Origin: Emticicia sp040253585
Lineage (GTDB): Bacteria; Bacteroidota; Bacteroidia; Cytophagales; Spirosomataceae
Assembly (NCBI RefSeq): GCF_040253585.1
Contig: NZ_JBELAU010000012.1
Coordinates: forward strand, 186,001 to 250,000
Direction of reading: 5' to 3'
DNA: 64,000 nucleotides
Shown here: piece after piece, positions 1 to 7,226 of the stretch
Layout: each line of letters opens with the position of its first letter
How positions within the stretch are numbered: position 1 is the first letter of the stretch
Position numbers and translations under genes: made by a program
The notes under the pieces: generated by a model
The model's database searches: none
Seen by the model: only the letters and a program-made list of their open reading frames with translations
What the model was told of the DNA's origin: nothing

Positions 1-223
1 TTCTATACTCTTCTGGTCTATCTTTTAGTAAGTGATTACGGACTGAAATAGCATTATAAAAAAGCAAGTTTCTAAAGTCTATTGCTTTGAAGTCTTCTAC
101 AAATTTATCGGCATCAATACTTGGTTTTCTTTGATATTTTGCCAAAACCTCCCATTTGAAGAGTTCATCAGATAAACCATATTGTTGTATGTGTTTTCTG
201 TATTTTTCTATTATCTCTTTCAT
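1..223 (-). CDS. McrB-like/AAA restriction protein, N-terminal part only (runs off left edge)
   Basis: An open frame starts with ATG at 223 on the minus strand and is still open at base 1, giving about 74 residues. It begins MKEIIEKYRKHIQQYGLSDE and is rich in charged helices. This style of opening (EKYK...GLxDExYKWE) resembles the N-terminus of Bacteroidota McrB-like AAA GTPase/ATPase restriction proteins, but no catalytic motif lies inside the window, so the family call is inference. It sits about 280 bp downstream of hipT in the same orientation, in accessory DNA, which fits a defence gene. It could also be another AAA protein or a hypothetical protein. Confidence 0.4.
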   Translation of the reverse strand, partial: MKEIIEKYRKHIQQYGLSDELFKWEVLAKYQRKPSIDADKFVEDFKAIDFRNLLFYNAISVRNHLLKDRPEEYR

Positions 224-414
224 AAATATTTTTTGCAATGCCCATTTCAAAAAGCCTATAAACTTGTTATACTCCTTTGAATCGAATCAATAAGTACTCA
301 TATTATCTTCAGACTCATCAGATTTTGTGCTGAATTAAGAGTTTTAAACTGAGTTAATTCTTATTTTCCACTTTGCGAAACGGATAATTGTCTTTCTTGA
401 CTTATTAGTTGTTG

Positions 415-525
415 ATTTATTTGTACTTTGTTTCTAAAAACAATAGTACTTCTTTCTAAACTTATAAGTAGTGTGTGTTAATTGACTGATTGTCAATTAA
501 TTAAAGCTATTTTGTTTCTATTTTT
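415..525. repeat. ~110-bp direct repeat, copy A
   Basis: This segment is nearly the same as 2571-2686. Shared blocks in the same order are ATTTATTTGTACTTTGTTTC, a TTTCTTTCTAAA-like block and GATTGTCAATTAATTAA. Copy A lies just past and partly over the 3' end of hipT, and copy B just past the 3' end of the integrase at 2687. The two copies bracket hipBST plus the 109-aa gene as a 2.2-kb unit. The cause (module acquisition, a recombination site or a shared 3' control region) is not shown by the sequence. Confidence 0.6.
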
Positions 526-1448
526 CTCTCTCTTTCTACTACCAAATTCAAATACTCATCTGCCAGCGATTGGCTTAAAAAACTTTCATGAATCATCTTC
601 TTCATGCTTTCCTTTTTGTTAGCAAATTTCTGATAAACCCTTTCCATTGCTTTTGGACTAATTCCCAACGATTCGCCCAATTTATCAAAGTCTATTTTTT
701 TTAGGCGATTCTTTTTTCCGTTAATCGTTAATGCCATTTCTTCCAAATCTTGGGGCATTGCCAATTTGGTTGAAACTAAATCATAAGCAGGAGTTAATTG
801 AATTTCTCCCGTTGGTGTTTTCATCAGTGAAAAGTTTTTGAGGTGCATATCTGCATTGCTCGTCAGGAAACAAAAGATACTTAGTTCAAAAAACGATAGT
901 GCATCTAAACCCGTATTGGTACTGAATGTTTTAATAGCCTTTCCTACTTTTTCCATCGAACCACGATATTTATGCTCGGTTAAAGTACCTGTTAATTGAC
1001 ATAGGTCTTCTACATGGATTTTTTGCCCGTTTTGTCTATCAAATCGTTTGGTAAGATAAGCCAACTCGCCCGAACTCAAACGAATGAGTGAATGCTCTGC
1101 CGTGCGAATACCGTATAAGGCTGCCAGTTTCATGGTTAAATCTTCGTTTTCGGGTAGTTGCGGAAAATGTTCGGTAGGAGGTTTTAAAATATAATCTCCC
1201 CATAATCCTACAATGGTTAGTCTGTTATGAGTAGCATCCACTTTTTCTAATGAAAGCGATAATTTGGGCTGAACGCCCGTAACCGTCATACGTTGAACTA
1301 TGGCTTTCTGTGCCATCAATTTCAACTCTTCCACGCCAAAATTGAGTATAGGAGCTTGATTTACCCCAAAAAAATGTTTGGAGCATTTTTTATGAAAATC
1401 TATTTCTTGATTTTCTAAGGGCTGATAGCAATATAAGCATCTACTCAT
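507..1448 (-). CDS. hipT: HipT-type serine/threonine kinase toxin of a HipBST system
   Basis: This 313-aa protein is the kinase half of a split HipA. Residues 4-22 form a small C/H cluster (C4, C7, H19, C22). The gly-rich loop VTGVQPKLSLSLE (about 56-68) carries the S-x-S pair (S64, S66) typical of HipT autophosphorylation. The catalytic loop N198-A-D200-M-H202-L-K204-N205 and the metal-binding D223 (PAYDL) are intact, so an active kinase is expected. In the characterised E. coli O127 HipBST, HipT phosphorylates TrpS and HipS is the antitoxin; the target here is not known. Its start overlaps the end of hipS by 8 bp, so the genes are translationally coupled. Confidence 0.88.
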   Translation of the reverse strand: MSRCLYCYQPLENQEIDFHKKCSKHFFGVNQAPILNFGVEELKLMAQKAIVQRMTVTGVQPKLSLSLEKVDATHNRLTIVGLWGDYILKPPTEHFPQLPENEDLTMKLAALYGIRTAEHSLIRLSSGELAYLTKRFDRQNGQKIHVEDLCQLTGTLTEHKYRGSMEKVGKAIKTFSTNTGLDALSFFELSIFCFLTSNADMHLKNFSLMKTPTGEIQLTPAYDLVSTKLAMPQDLEEMALTINGKKNRLKKIDFDKLGESLGISPKAMERVYQKFANKKESMKKMIHESFLSQSLADEYLNLVVERERKIETK

Positions 1449-1776
1449 GGTTTTCGTCGATTATAGGTTTGATGCTTACTGCTCCGATACAATCGCCACA
1501 AACGGCTAAAAGCAAGCCCATGCGGTCACGCAAATTGATTTTCCAGTTGTCGGACGCAATCGCTAAAAGCCAACCTTCGGGAATTAGTCCATCGAAAAAC
1601 GGGAATAATGTATTACTGCTAAAAACTTGTTTTTGTAAAGGCATGATGAAAGATATTGCCTGAGCGTTGGGTAGCTCTAAATAACGTTCATCGTACTGAA
1701 AAAAATAGCCATCCTCATTTTCGGTAATGATACCTGCCAAATTATCTTGATAAAAAACTTGACCCGACCTACTCAT
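1441..1776 (-). CDS. hipS: HipS-type antitoxin (HipA N-terminal subdomain as a separate protein)
   Basis: This 111-aa protein matches the N-subdomain 1 of HipA that is a separate gene in HipBST loci. Typical features are the opening SGQVFYQDNLAGIITENEDG, the block PEGWLLAIASDN and the ending GDCIGAVSI. In the E. coli O127 system HipS, not HipB, neutralises the kinase; the same role is inferred here from gene order and size. It overlaps hipB by 8 bp upstream and hipT by 8 bp downstream. The strict B-S-T order with overlapping ends makes this a clear three-part system rather than a frameshifted hipBA. Confidence 0.85.
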   Translation of the reverse strand: MSRSGQVFYQDNLAGIITENEDGYFFQYDERYLELPNAQAISFIMPLQKQVFSSNTLFPFFDGLIPEGWLLAIASDNWKINLRDRMGLLLAVCGDCIGAVSIKPIIDENHE

Positions 1777-1975
1777 GGCTCGCCTCCTTTCTGATTACGC
1801 CCACTTCGCTCCCAAATAAATCTAAAACTTGATTTACTTTATCGAGCCGAAGGCTGGGTTTTCCTTGCTCTAAATCACGGACAAAACGAAGGCCAACGCC
1901 CGCTTTTTCGGCAAGGTCGGTTTGGGTTAAGCCTAAATGCTTTCTTCTTTCTTTGATAAATGAAGCTATTTTCAT
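1769..1975 (-). CDS. hipB: HipB-type Xre-family HTH repressor
   Basis: This 68-aa protein is a single Cro/C1-type helix-turn-helix: ERRKHLGLTQTDLAEKAGVG, then RFVRDLEQGKPSLRLDKVNQ. It is the first gene of the hipBST operon and should act as DNA-binding autorepressor. Two palindromic TATACC...GGTATA sites lie directly upstream, the nearer ending only 8 bp from the start codon. It lacks the extended C-terminal tail of E. coli K-12 HipB, which fits the HipBST class. Confidence 0.85.
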   Translation of the reverse strand: MKIASFIKERRKHLGLTQTDLAEKAGVGLRFVRDLEQGKPSLRLDKVNQVLDLFGSEVGVIRKEASHE

Positions 1976-1982
1976 AAAAATA

Positions 1983-2040
1983 TATACCCGAAAGGGTATA
2001 ATTTAATTTTAATAACCAAATCTATACCTTTTCGGGTATA
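1983..2040. promoter_or_regulatory. Twin palindromic HipB operators
   Basis: Two related palindromes sit upstream of hipB. Site 1 at 1983-2000 is TATACCCGAAAGGGTATA, with perfect 7-bp arms and a 4-bp centre. Site 2 at 2023-2040 is TATACCTTTTCGGGTATA, with 6-bp arms TATACC/GGTATA. Their centres are 40 bp apart, about four helical turns, so two repressor dimers could sit on one DNA face. The layout resembles the TATCC-N8-GGATA operators of E. coli hip. Binding by this HipB is inferred. Confidence 0.75.
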
Positions 2041-2134
2041 ATATCAAGCGAAATGATACATAATTTGAAGGAAGATTTCTAACAAAGCCTTTTTTAGGTT
2101 TTTTAGCTTATCTAATTCTTCCTTATGTAATGTG

Positions 2135-2165
2135 TATATATTCCAGTTATTAACTGGAATATATA
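2135..2165. repeat. 31-bp perfect palindrome
   Basis: A palindrome with 15-bp arms and a 1-bp centre lies between the end of the 109-aa gene and hipB; its core is TTCCAGTTA-T-TAACTGGAA. There is no T-run typical of an intrinsic terminator after it. It could be an operator, a cruciform or a terminator for the upstream minus-strand gene. It differs from the HipB operator sequence. Confidence 0.6.
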
Positions 2166-2210
2166 AATTGATACGTTTTATAAATGGTGTGCCTTTTTTA
2201 AACGTTTATC

Positions 2211-2540
2211 CTAATCTGTTGTGCTACTTCCTTCTCCATTATCTTTAGGTTGATAATTTTCATCCCATAAATCTCGGTATCTATAAACATAATTGACTGT
2301 TACTTGCGGATTGATAGGGTAGTAGTAGCGACAAACTTTTTTGAATAATAACAAGAAATCATCATCAAAACAGAAATTAAGTAATCCATCAAGTAGATGT
2401 TGTATTTCCTCATTGTTTTTCGTTTGAGAATTAATAAGTTCAGAAACTTGGACACTATAAATACCTAAAGCACGCTTTACCAATTGTTGATGCTCCTTCA
2501 CAACCTCACTAAGAGAGTTCATAAGTTCATTGTCTTCCAT
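2211..2540 (-). CDS. Hypothetical protein, 109 aa
   Basis: I do not recognise this family. The protein is acidic and largely helical in its first half (SLSEVVKEHQQLVKRALGIY). The second half is aromatic-rich (KKVCRYYYPINPQVTVNYVY), and the tail is polar. There is no signal peptide or membrane segment. It lies between a tyrosine integrase upstream and hipBST downstream, all on the minus strand, and inside the pair of ~110-bp direct repeats. A structural or DNA-binding accessory role is possible, but nothing in the sequence shows it. Confidence 0.55.
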   Translation of the reverse strand: MEDNELMNSLSEVVKEHQQLVKRALGIYSVQVSELINSQTKNNEEIQHLLDGLLNFCFDDDFLLLFKKVCRYYYPINPQVTVNYVYRYRDLWDENYQPKDNGEGSSTTD

Positions 2541-2570
2541 GATTAGGTTCGTTTTCTCAAAAACGATTGA

Positions 2571-2686
2571 ATTTATTTGTACTTTGTTTCTAAAAAAAAT
2601 AATATTTCTTTCTAAATTTATAATTAATATGTGTATTAATTACTTGATTGTCAATTAATTAATACTATTTTCTTTCTATTTTCTTT
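2571..2686. repeat. ~110-bp direct repeat, copy B
   Basis: This is the partner of 415-525. It follows the integrase stop and then runs into a short tandem TTTTCTTTCTA tract at 2671-2701 that overlaps the integrase C-terminus. Similarity to copy A is high over the blocks noted there, with scattered substitutions and a 2-bp length difference. Both copies follow a minus-strand gene end at nearly the same distance. Confidence 0.6.
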
Positions 2687-3964
2687 CTATTTTCTTTCTA
2701 TTTTGTCTGAGCTTTTCCAAATAGTAGTTTTAGTTGCATCACCTATTCTCTCAATTTCTCCATTGTTTTTTAACTGCTCAAACATTTCTACTTGGTCAAC
2801 GTGTAAATATCCACTCGTAGTTTTTATATCTCCATGTTGTAATAAACTTTGAGCATATAATAATCCTACTTTTTGAACCATGTGTGTAGCAAAAGTATGC
2901 CTTGAAGAATGAAATGTCAAATATTTGTTGATTTTAGCCAGTTTGGCAATCTCCTTGATAAGTTTGTTCGCTTTAGGATTAGTAATGCCATAAAATAATC
3001 TATTCTTATCGCTATTTAGGTATTTATTGGCAATTTCCTGTGGCTTTCCATCAAATAGGTGAGAAAGAGGTAATCTGAAAGGTTTATTGGTTTTTATAGC
3101 TGTAATGACTAATTCTAAACCATCTGGTGTATTTTGGAAGCTCTTTTTAGTCAAAACGTGAACATCAGAGTATCTTAAACCTGTATATGTTGAAAATAAA
3201 AACATATCTTTTACTAACTCCATAAGTGGAGTTGATTCACTGTCAAACGTTAGATTCTCTAATCTTTCCCACTCAAGGTTTGAAAGCCATGCTTTGTTTA
3301 CACTTTCTTTTTTTGATTTAAACTTTAAATAAGGATTTTGGTCATAAGGTAGATGCCCGTGATTAATAGCCAATGCAATGTATTTCTTCATTTGGCGATG
3401 ACGTTTATCCACCGAGTTTAATTTCATACCTTTGCCGTCTCGTCCTTTTCTTTTTTTCAAAAATTGGTCGTATCCTTCGATTAAAGCATAAGTAAGGTCT
3501 TCAAAGGCAATGACAGGGCAGTACTCCTTCAAAAAGTCAAGGTTTGTTTTTTGCTGCTGCCAAGTAACGAACTCAATGTTTTTCTTTTCAATTTCGAGTT
3601 GTTGAGCGTAGAACTCTGTGAAAGTCAAAAGTATGGGCTTTACTGGCTTTGGTTGATTTAAAATATCAAAATCTGATAATGAAAAAATGCCGTTGTTATT
3701 AACTCTACACTTCTGCTCGAAGCTGCTTAATTCCTGAATCTTATCTAAGATTAGCTTATTATAGTAAGCACCATTGTTGTATGTCCCAACTGCAATGTAT
3801 TTGGCCTTTAAGGGAGAAGGTTTCCACTCTTGGGGTGTGATATAAATATCCGTACTGAAATATCTACGGCTGCCATCTAAATAAGCTTCAATTTGGATGA
3901 GTGCTTTTCCTTTGTTATTTAACTTCTTTTTTCTGTTGAAAACTACTTTGTATTCTACTTGCAT
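2687..3964 (-). CDS. Tyrosine-type site-specific integrase (left of attL)
   Basis: This is a phage-integrase family recombinase of the Bacteroidota type. It has an N-terminal arm-binding domain (VEYKVVFNRKKKLNNKGKAL), a SAM-like core-binding domain and a catalytic domain. Catalytic residues are visible as R in TYTGLRYSDVH, H-x-x-R in HSSRHTFATH, H in LLQHGDIKTT and Y in SGYLHVD. The start at 3964 (MQVEYK) is preferred; a longer start at 3994 adds ten residues. It reads away from the tRNA-Cys fragment at 4139, only 175 bp upstream. That is where the integrase of a second element inserted in tandem at the same tRNA would sit. Confidence 0.85.
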   Translation of the reverse strand: MQVEYKVVFNRKKKLNNKGKALIQIEAYLDGSRRYFSTDIYITPQEWKPSPLKAKYIAVGTYNNGAYYNKLILDKIQELSSFEQKCRVNNNGIFSLSDFDILNQPKPVKPILLTFTEFYAQQLEIEKKNIEFVTWQQQKTNLDFLKEYCPVIAFEDLTYALIEGYDQFLKKRKGRDGKGMKLNSVDKRHRQMKKYIALAINHGHLPYDQNPYLKFKSKKESVNKAWLSNLEWERLENLTFDSESTPLMELVKDMFLFSTYTGLRYSDVHVLTKKSFQNTPDGLELVITAIKTNKPFRLPLSHLFDGKPQEIANKYLNSDKNRLFYGITNPKANKLIKEIAKLAKINKYLTFHSSRHTFATHMVQKVGLLYAQSLLQHGDIKTTSGYLHVDQVEMFEQLKNNGEIERIGDATKTTIWKSSDKIERK

Positions 3965-4101
3965 GATTTGTTTACGTTTAGTTTTCACAAACATACCTCA
4001 AGTAACCAGAATAAAAAGCGGTATCAAACTGGTATCATGAACAGTGATAAAACTGATTATTAGATGTTAAATAAAAAGGCTTTTTTATGCCAAAAACAAC
4101 A

Positions 4102-4128
4102 AAAAAGCACCCTTTTGGGGTGCTTTTT
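4102..4128. terminator. Bidirectional intrinsic terminator beside attL
   Basis: An 11-bp perfect stem (AAAAAGCACCC / GGGTGCTTTTT) with a 5-nt loop is flanked by A and T runs. It lies just past the displaced tRNA-Cys 3' fragment at the spacing expected of a tRNA terminator. It is probably the terminator that stood behind tRNA-Cys before the present element inserted. Confidence 0.7.
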
Positions 4129-4138
4129 GCGTTTTTTA

Positions 4139-4156
4139 GAGGTCCCGAGCGGATTC
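4139..4156. other. Attachment site attL (18-bp tRNA-Cys 3'-end duplicate)
   Basis: The 18 bases GAGGTCCCGAGCGGATTC are identical to 46679-46696, where they form the 3' end of an intact tRNA-Cys gene. Identity stops abruptly on both sides. The rest of the tRNA is absent here, so this is a displaced 3' fragment, the usual scar of integration into a tRNA 3' end. Confidence 0.88.
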
Positions 4157-4303
4157 CTCTATATCAAAAACGTGTTTACAGTTTTTTACACAATTTTACA
4201 TAATTCACACATTATCAACATTTTGCACATTTTGCTTGTTTTTTTGTAAATAAAAGTTTATATAGTTTTACGCCATATTACTCGACAATTCAATCGAAAG
4301 AAA

Positions 4304-5548
4304 ATGGCAACAGTAAAACTTATAATCAACAAAAAACATCTTAAAAAAGACGGCACTACACCTATTTATCTACAATATTGTTACACTTCTGATAAACGAA
4401 CACTCATTCATACCAGTATATTTATTTCCCCCTCTGAATGGAACTTTGAAAAAACTGAAGTTCGACGTTCTGCTGAAAATTATGTCAAGTTAAATGATAT
4501 TCTAAAGCTCTATAAAGCACAAACTGAGCAAATAATTAGGCTTGCTAATGAAAAAGGAATAAAACCAACTCCGCAATATGTCAGAATGGAGTTTGACCGA
4601 TTTTTAAAGGCTGATAATAAAGACATAATAACCGATGATAATTCATTCTATGGCCTTTTTGAACGCTTTTGTGAAGAATCAAAGAACCGTATTCAAAAGG
4701 ATAGTATAAAGGGGTATTATGCTTTATCTAATAATTTAAAAGCATTTGAAAAGCACATACAAAATCCTATCACATTCAATACAATTAGCAAAGACTTCTA
4801 CGATGATTTGGTATCTTTTTTAAGAAATACCATCGTGTTAAAGAATGGAAAGGTAGGAATGGATGATAATACTGTAGGAAAGCAAATCAAAAATTTAAAA
4901 ACTTTCCTCAATTATGCGTTTTCTAAAAAATGGATACAAAGATTTGAAATTGATTTCCTAAAAGTAATAACAGAGGAGGTTGATAAAATTTTCTTGGATG
5001 AAATCGAATTAACAAAGGTGTATGAATATGACTTTGCTAATTCAGAATTAGAACTTGCCAGAGATTGGCTTATTATAGGCTGTTATACAGGGTTACGTTT
5101 TTCTGATTTTAGTCGCTTAAAAAAACACAATTTTAAACCTGACTTCATTCAATCTTATCAAAAAAAACTCAAAGGCTCAAGTGTTTTAATTCCTTATCAC
5201 CCTTATGTAAAAGCTGTTGTGGAAAAATATGATTATGATATTCCTACAATAGAATACAACGATTTTAACTCTAAGCTGAAAGAATTAGGGAAAAGATTAA
5301 AATTTGACTCTCCCATCAGTGTAGTTCATAGAAAACAGTTTGGTACAGAAGAGAAGATTTATAAAAAATACGAACTAATGTCCACACATATCTGCCGACG
5401 TTCGTTTTGTACCAATCTTTATCTCAAAAGCGTAGCTCCGCAAACCATTATGAAACTAAGTGGACACAAGTCTGAAAAAGCTTTCATGAAATATATCCGT
5501 ATTGACAATCTAATGGCGGTCATGGAAGTACAAAAAGTTTGGAGTTAG
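4304..5548 (+). CDS. int: Tyrosine integrase of the tRNA-Cys element
   Basis: This 414-aa tyrosine recombinase is the first gene inside the left end of the element, 147 bp from attL, and is the obvious candidate to have catalysed insertion. The N-terminus (about 1-100) is an arm-type binding domain, and the middle (about 110-215) a SAM-like core-binding domain. The catalytic set is complete: R265 in YTGLRFSDF, H362-x-x-R365 in HICRRSF, H388 in LSGHKS and Y397 in MKYIRI. The 4157-4303 interval has several AT-rich TTTTACA/CACA-like motifs that could be arm sites. Confidence 0.9.
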   Translation: MATVKLIINKKHLKKDGTTPIYLQYCYTSDKRTLIHTSIFISPSEWNFEKTEVRRSAENYVKLNDILKLYKAQTEQIIRLANEKGIKPTPQYVRMEFDRFLKADNKDIITDDNSFYGLFERFCEESKNRIQKDSIKGYYALSNNLKAFEKHIQNPITFNTISKDFYDDLVSFLRNTIVLKNGKVGMDDNTVGKQIKNLKTFLNYAFSKKWIQRFEIDFLKVITEEVDKIFLDEIELTKVYEYDFANSELELARDWLIIGCYTGLRFSDFSRLKKHNFKPDFIQSYQKKLKGSSVLIPYHPYVKAVVEKYDYDIPTIEYNDFNSKLKELGKRLKFDSPISVVHRKQFGTEEKIYKKYELMSTHICRRSFCTNLYLKSVAPQTIMKLSGHKSEKAFMKYIRIDNLMAVMEVQKVWS

Positions 5549-5580
5549 AACATATCAAAGGAAAGAATATTTTAGAAAAG

Positions 5581-5612
5581 TTTGGAAAACTATTTTTTTC
5601 AATTTTTCCAAA
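5581..5612 (+). terminator. Possible terminator after int
   Basis: TTTGGAAAA (5581-5589) pairs with TTTTTCCAAA (5603-5612) around an AT-rich loop, 33 bp after the integrase stop. The stem is weak and is not followed by a clear T-run. Confidence 0.35.
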
Positions 5613-5690
5613 ATTAGGGGGATTCCCTTTCTCGTATTCGTCCTTAAAAAGACTGTTTTTTGCCCTATCAAACTTTAAAAATTTATAATT

Positions 5691-5993
5691 ATGATTATCA
5701 ATGGAATAATTATTTCGCAAGACCCTAACACTTTTCTGGCACAAATAGGTGATTTGATGGAGGAAAAACTAAGGCAATATTTAGCGGTATCAAGCCTTGT
5801 AACTGGAGAAGAAGAAATGACAATTGAGGAAGTAGCAGAATTGCTAAAATGTACTCGACAAACAATTAATAACTATGCACGACAGGGAGTACTAAAAAAA
5901 TATCTCCGAGGTGGTAAACCTTATTTTTTGCGAAGAGAAGTAATAGTATCAGGGAGAGAAACAAAACTAAAAAGAAAAACAAAAAAGGGGTAA
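5691..5993 (+). CDS. Excisionase-like helix-turn-helix protein
   Basis: This 100-aa protein has a MerR/excisionase-type winged HTH in its second half: MTIEEVAELLKCTRQTINNY, then ARQGVLKKYLRGGKPYFLRR. A basic tail ends it. Such proteins follow the integrase in many Bacteroidota mobile elements and act as recombination directionality factors or regulators. The first ~40 residues are acidic and helical and of unknown role. A hairpin overlaps its stop codon. Confidence 0.7.
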   Translation: MIINGIIISQDPNTFLAQIGDLMEEKLRQYLAVSSLVTGEEEMTIEEVAELLKCTRQTINNYARQGVLKKYLRGGKPYFLRREVIVSGRETKLKRKTKKG

Positions 5994-6013
5994 TACCCGC
6001 CAGTATTATCCCC
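5987..6013 (+). terminator. Intrinsic terminator-like hairpin
   Basis: GGGGTAATAC (5987-5996) pairs with GTATTATCCCC (6003-6013) with a single bulge, followed by a short T-poor stretch. It overlaps the stop of the HTH gene and precedes the RepA-like gene. It could be a terminator or an attenuator controlling the replication genes. Confidence 0.45.
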
Positions 6014-6038
6014 TTAAAAAACTTTTAATCAATAAGAT

Positions 6039-7022
6039 ATGGGAACAAATTTAGAGCAAATTTCTGATAATTCCAATTATCAGAACGGGAAAATTATACA
6101 CCAATCATCACTAAAAGAACTGGAAGAATTAGCCAAACTCGGAGAAAGTTTGCCTTTACTCAGAAAACTCTTGGGTAATTATATTCTTGAAAATTCAGCT
6201 TCATTGTTTGCAGCCGAGCGTGGCGTTGGCAAAACTTGGTTGGGACTTCAAATATGTATAGCCATTTCTTGTGAGTGGGAATCTTATTTGAATGAAGCAA
6301 TAGAGTTTTATGGAAACACGCTTTTTATAAACTGTGAATTATCAGAAGGTACGATTGCCCGAAGAATAGCAAAGTTATTTCAAAAACCACCCACATCATT
6401 AAACTTCAAGAAGTATAAATGCTACGTTTATACCACTCGAAAGAGCCTTGATGAAGAAGTGGAAGCTATCATTGAAATGGCAAAGATTCAGAAACCTGTA
6501 CTAATCATTCTTGATAATTTCAGAGTCGCATTCTTAAACTCAGACACTAACAATAACAAGGAAGTCGCCAAAGCAATGCAATTGATATTGACTTTGAAAG
6601 ATGTTCTGCAAACTACAATTATTATAACTGACCATACTCGCAAACATACCAAAAACTTACTAACCGATTCTGATTTACAGAGTGGTTCGGGTGTAAAGTC
6701 TGATTTGGTAGATAGCGATATGTTTCTTCGTAAAAGCAAACAAGATATTCAATACCGTATTTTTAAACGCTATAAATCACGCCATAGTGAAGAATCAAAC
6801 GGAGCGAAACTTATTCGCTTGAATCCTGATACGCTTTGGTTTGAGTTTGTTGCTGATGGTGTAGATGAAGCTGAACACATTGGTGTTGATGTTAAGCCTA
6901 CTAATAAAGATGATGAAAAGGAAATTGCCTTAGAACTTCGAGATAAGGGCAAAAGTATTGAAGAAATTGCCAAAATTCTTAATCGTTCAAAAAGTACAAT
7001 TCACAGTTGGCTAAATAAATAA
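6039..7022 (+). CDS. RepA-like AAA_25 ATPase with C-terminal HTH
   Basis: This 327-aa protein resembles RepA-type hexameric replicative helicases of plasmids. The Walker A motif is AAERGVGKT (58-66), and the Walker B region is VLIILDNFR. The C-terminal ~40 residues form a separate resolvase-like HTH (LRDKGKSIEEIAKILNRSKS). The next gene is a primase-like protein, with an unusual inverted GTTCG/CGAAC array between them, as in a plasmid replication unit. It may let the excised circle replicate; that is inference. Confidence 0.75.
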   Translation: MGTNLEQISDNSNYQNGKIIHQSSLKELEELAKLGESLPLLRKLLGNYILENSASLFAAERGVGKTWLGLQICIAISCEWESYLNEAIEFYGNTLFINCELSEGTIARRIAKLFQKPPTSLNFKKYKCYVYTTRKSLDEEVEAIIEMAKIQKPVLIILDNFRVAFLNSDTNNNKEVAKAMQLILTLKDVLQTTIIITDHTRKHTKNLLTDSDLQSGSGVKSDLVDSDMFLRKSKQDIQYRIFKRYKSRHSEESNGAKLIRLNPDTLWFEFVADGVDEAEHIGVDVKPTNKDDEKEIALELRDKGKSIEEIAKILNRSKSTIHSWLNK

Positions 7023-7196
7023 ATTTCGTTCGGTTTGTTCGGCTCGTTCGGGAAATTCGGTTTGTTCCGAACGTTCTGTTCGTTCGGCATTTTCTACGGA
7101 CTTGAAGATAATGAATGTAAGTCATTGATTATCAGTGATGAAAAACTAAAACCGAACGAAACGAACAAACCGAACGCACAGAACGCCGAACGAACG
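7023..7196. repeat. Inverted array of GTTCG / CGAAC iterons (candidate replication origin or leader structure)
   Basis: Between the RepA-like stop and the primase-like start, bases 7023-7094 contain many GTTCG units (such as TTCGTTCGGTTTGTTCGG and TTCTGTTCGTTCGGC). Bases 7151-7196 contain the complement (ACCGAACGAAACGAACAAAC and GCCGAACGAACGAA). The two arms can pair over long stretches around a ~55-bp unique centre. No other part of the window has this. An iteron-type origin or a strong RNA hairpin controlling primase translation are both possible. Confidence 0.6.
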
Positions 7197-7226
7197 AAAA
7201 TATTTGCAACTGAAAAAAGAAAGAAA

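Noticed and set aside
4064..4249. 61-aa open frame across the attL region
   Set aside because: It reads through a terminator hairpin and the tRNA fragment, has low-complexity content and no ribosome site; it is chance coding.
7035..7226. Longer start for the primase-like gene
   Set aside because: The added 64 residues would be the translated iteron array. The start at 7227 has a purine-rich leader and begins the recognisable domain.
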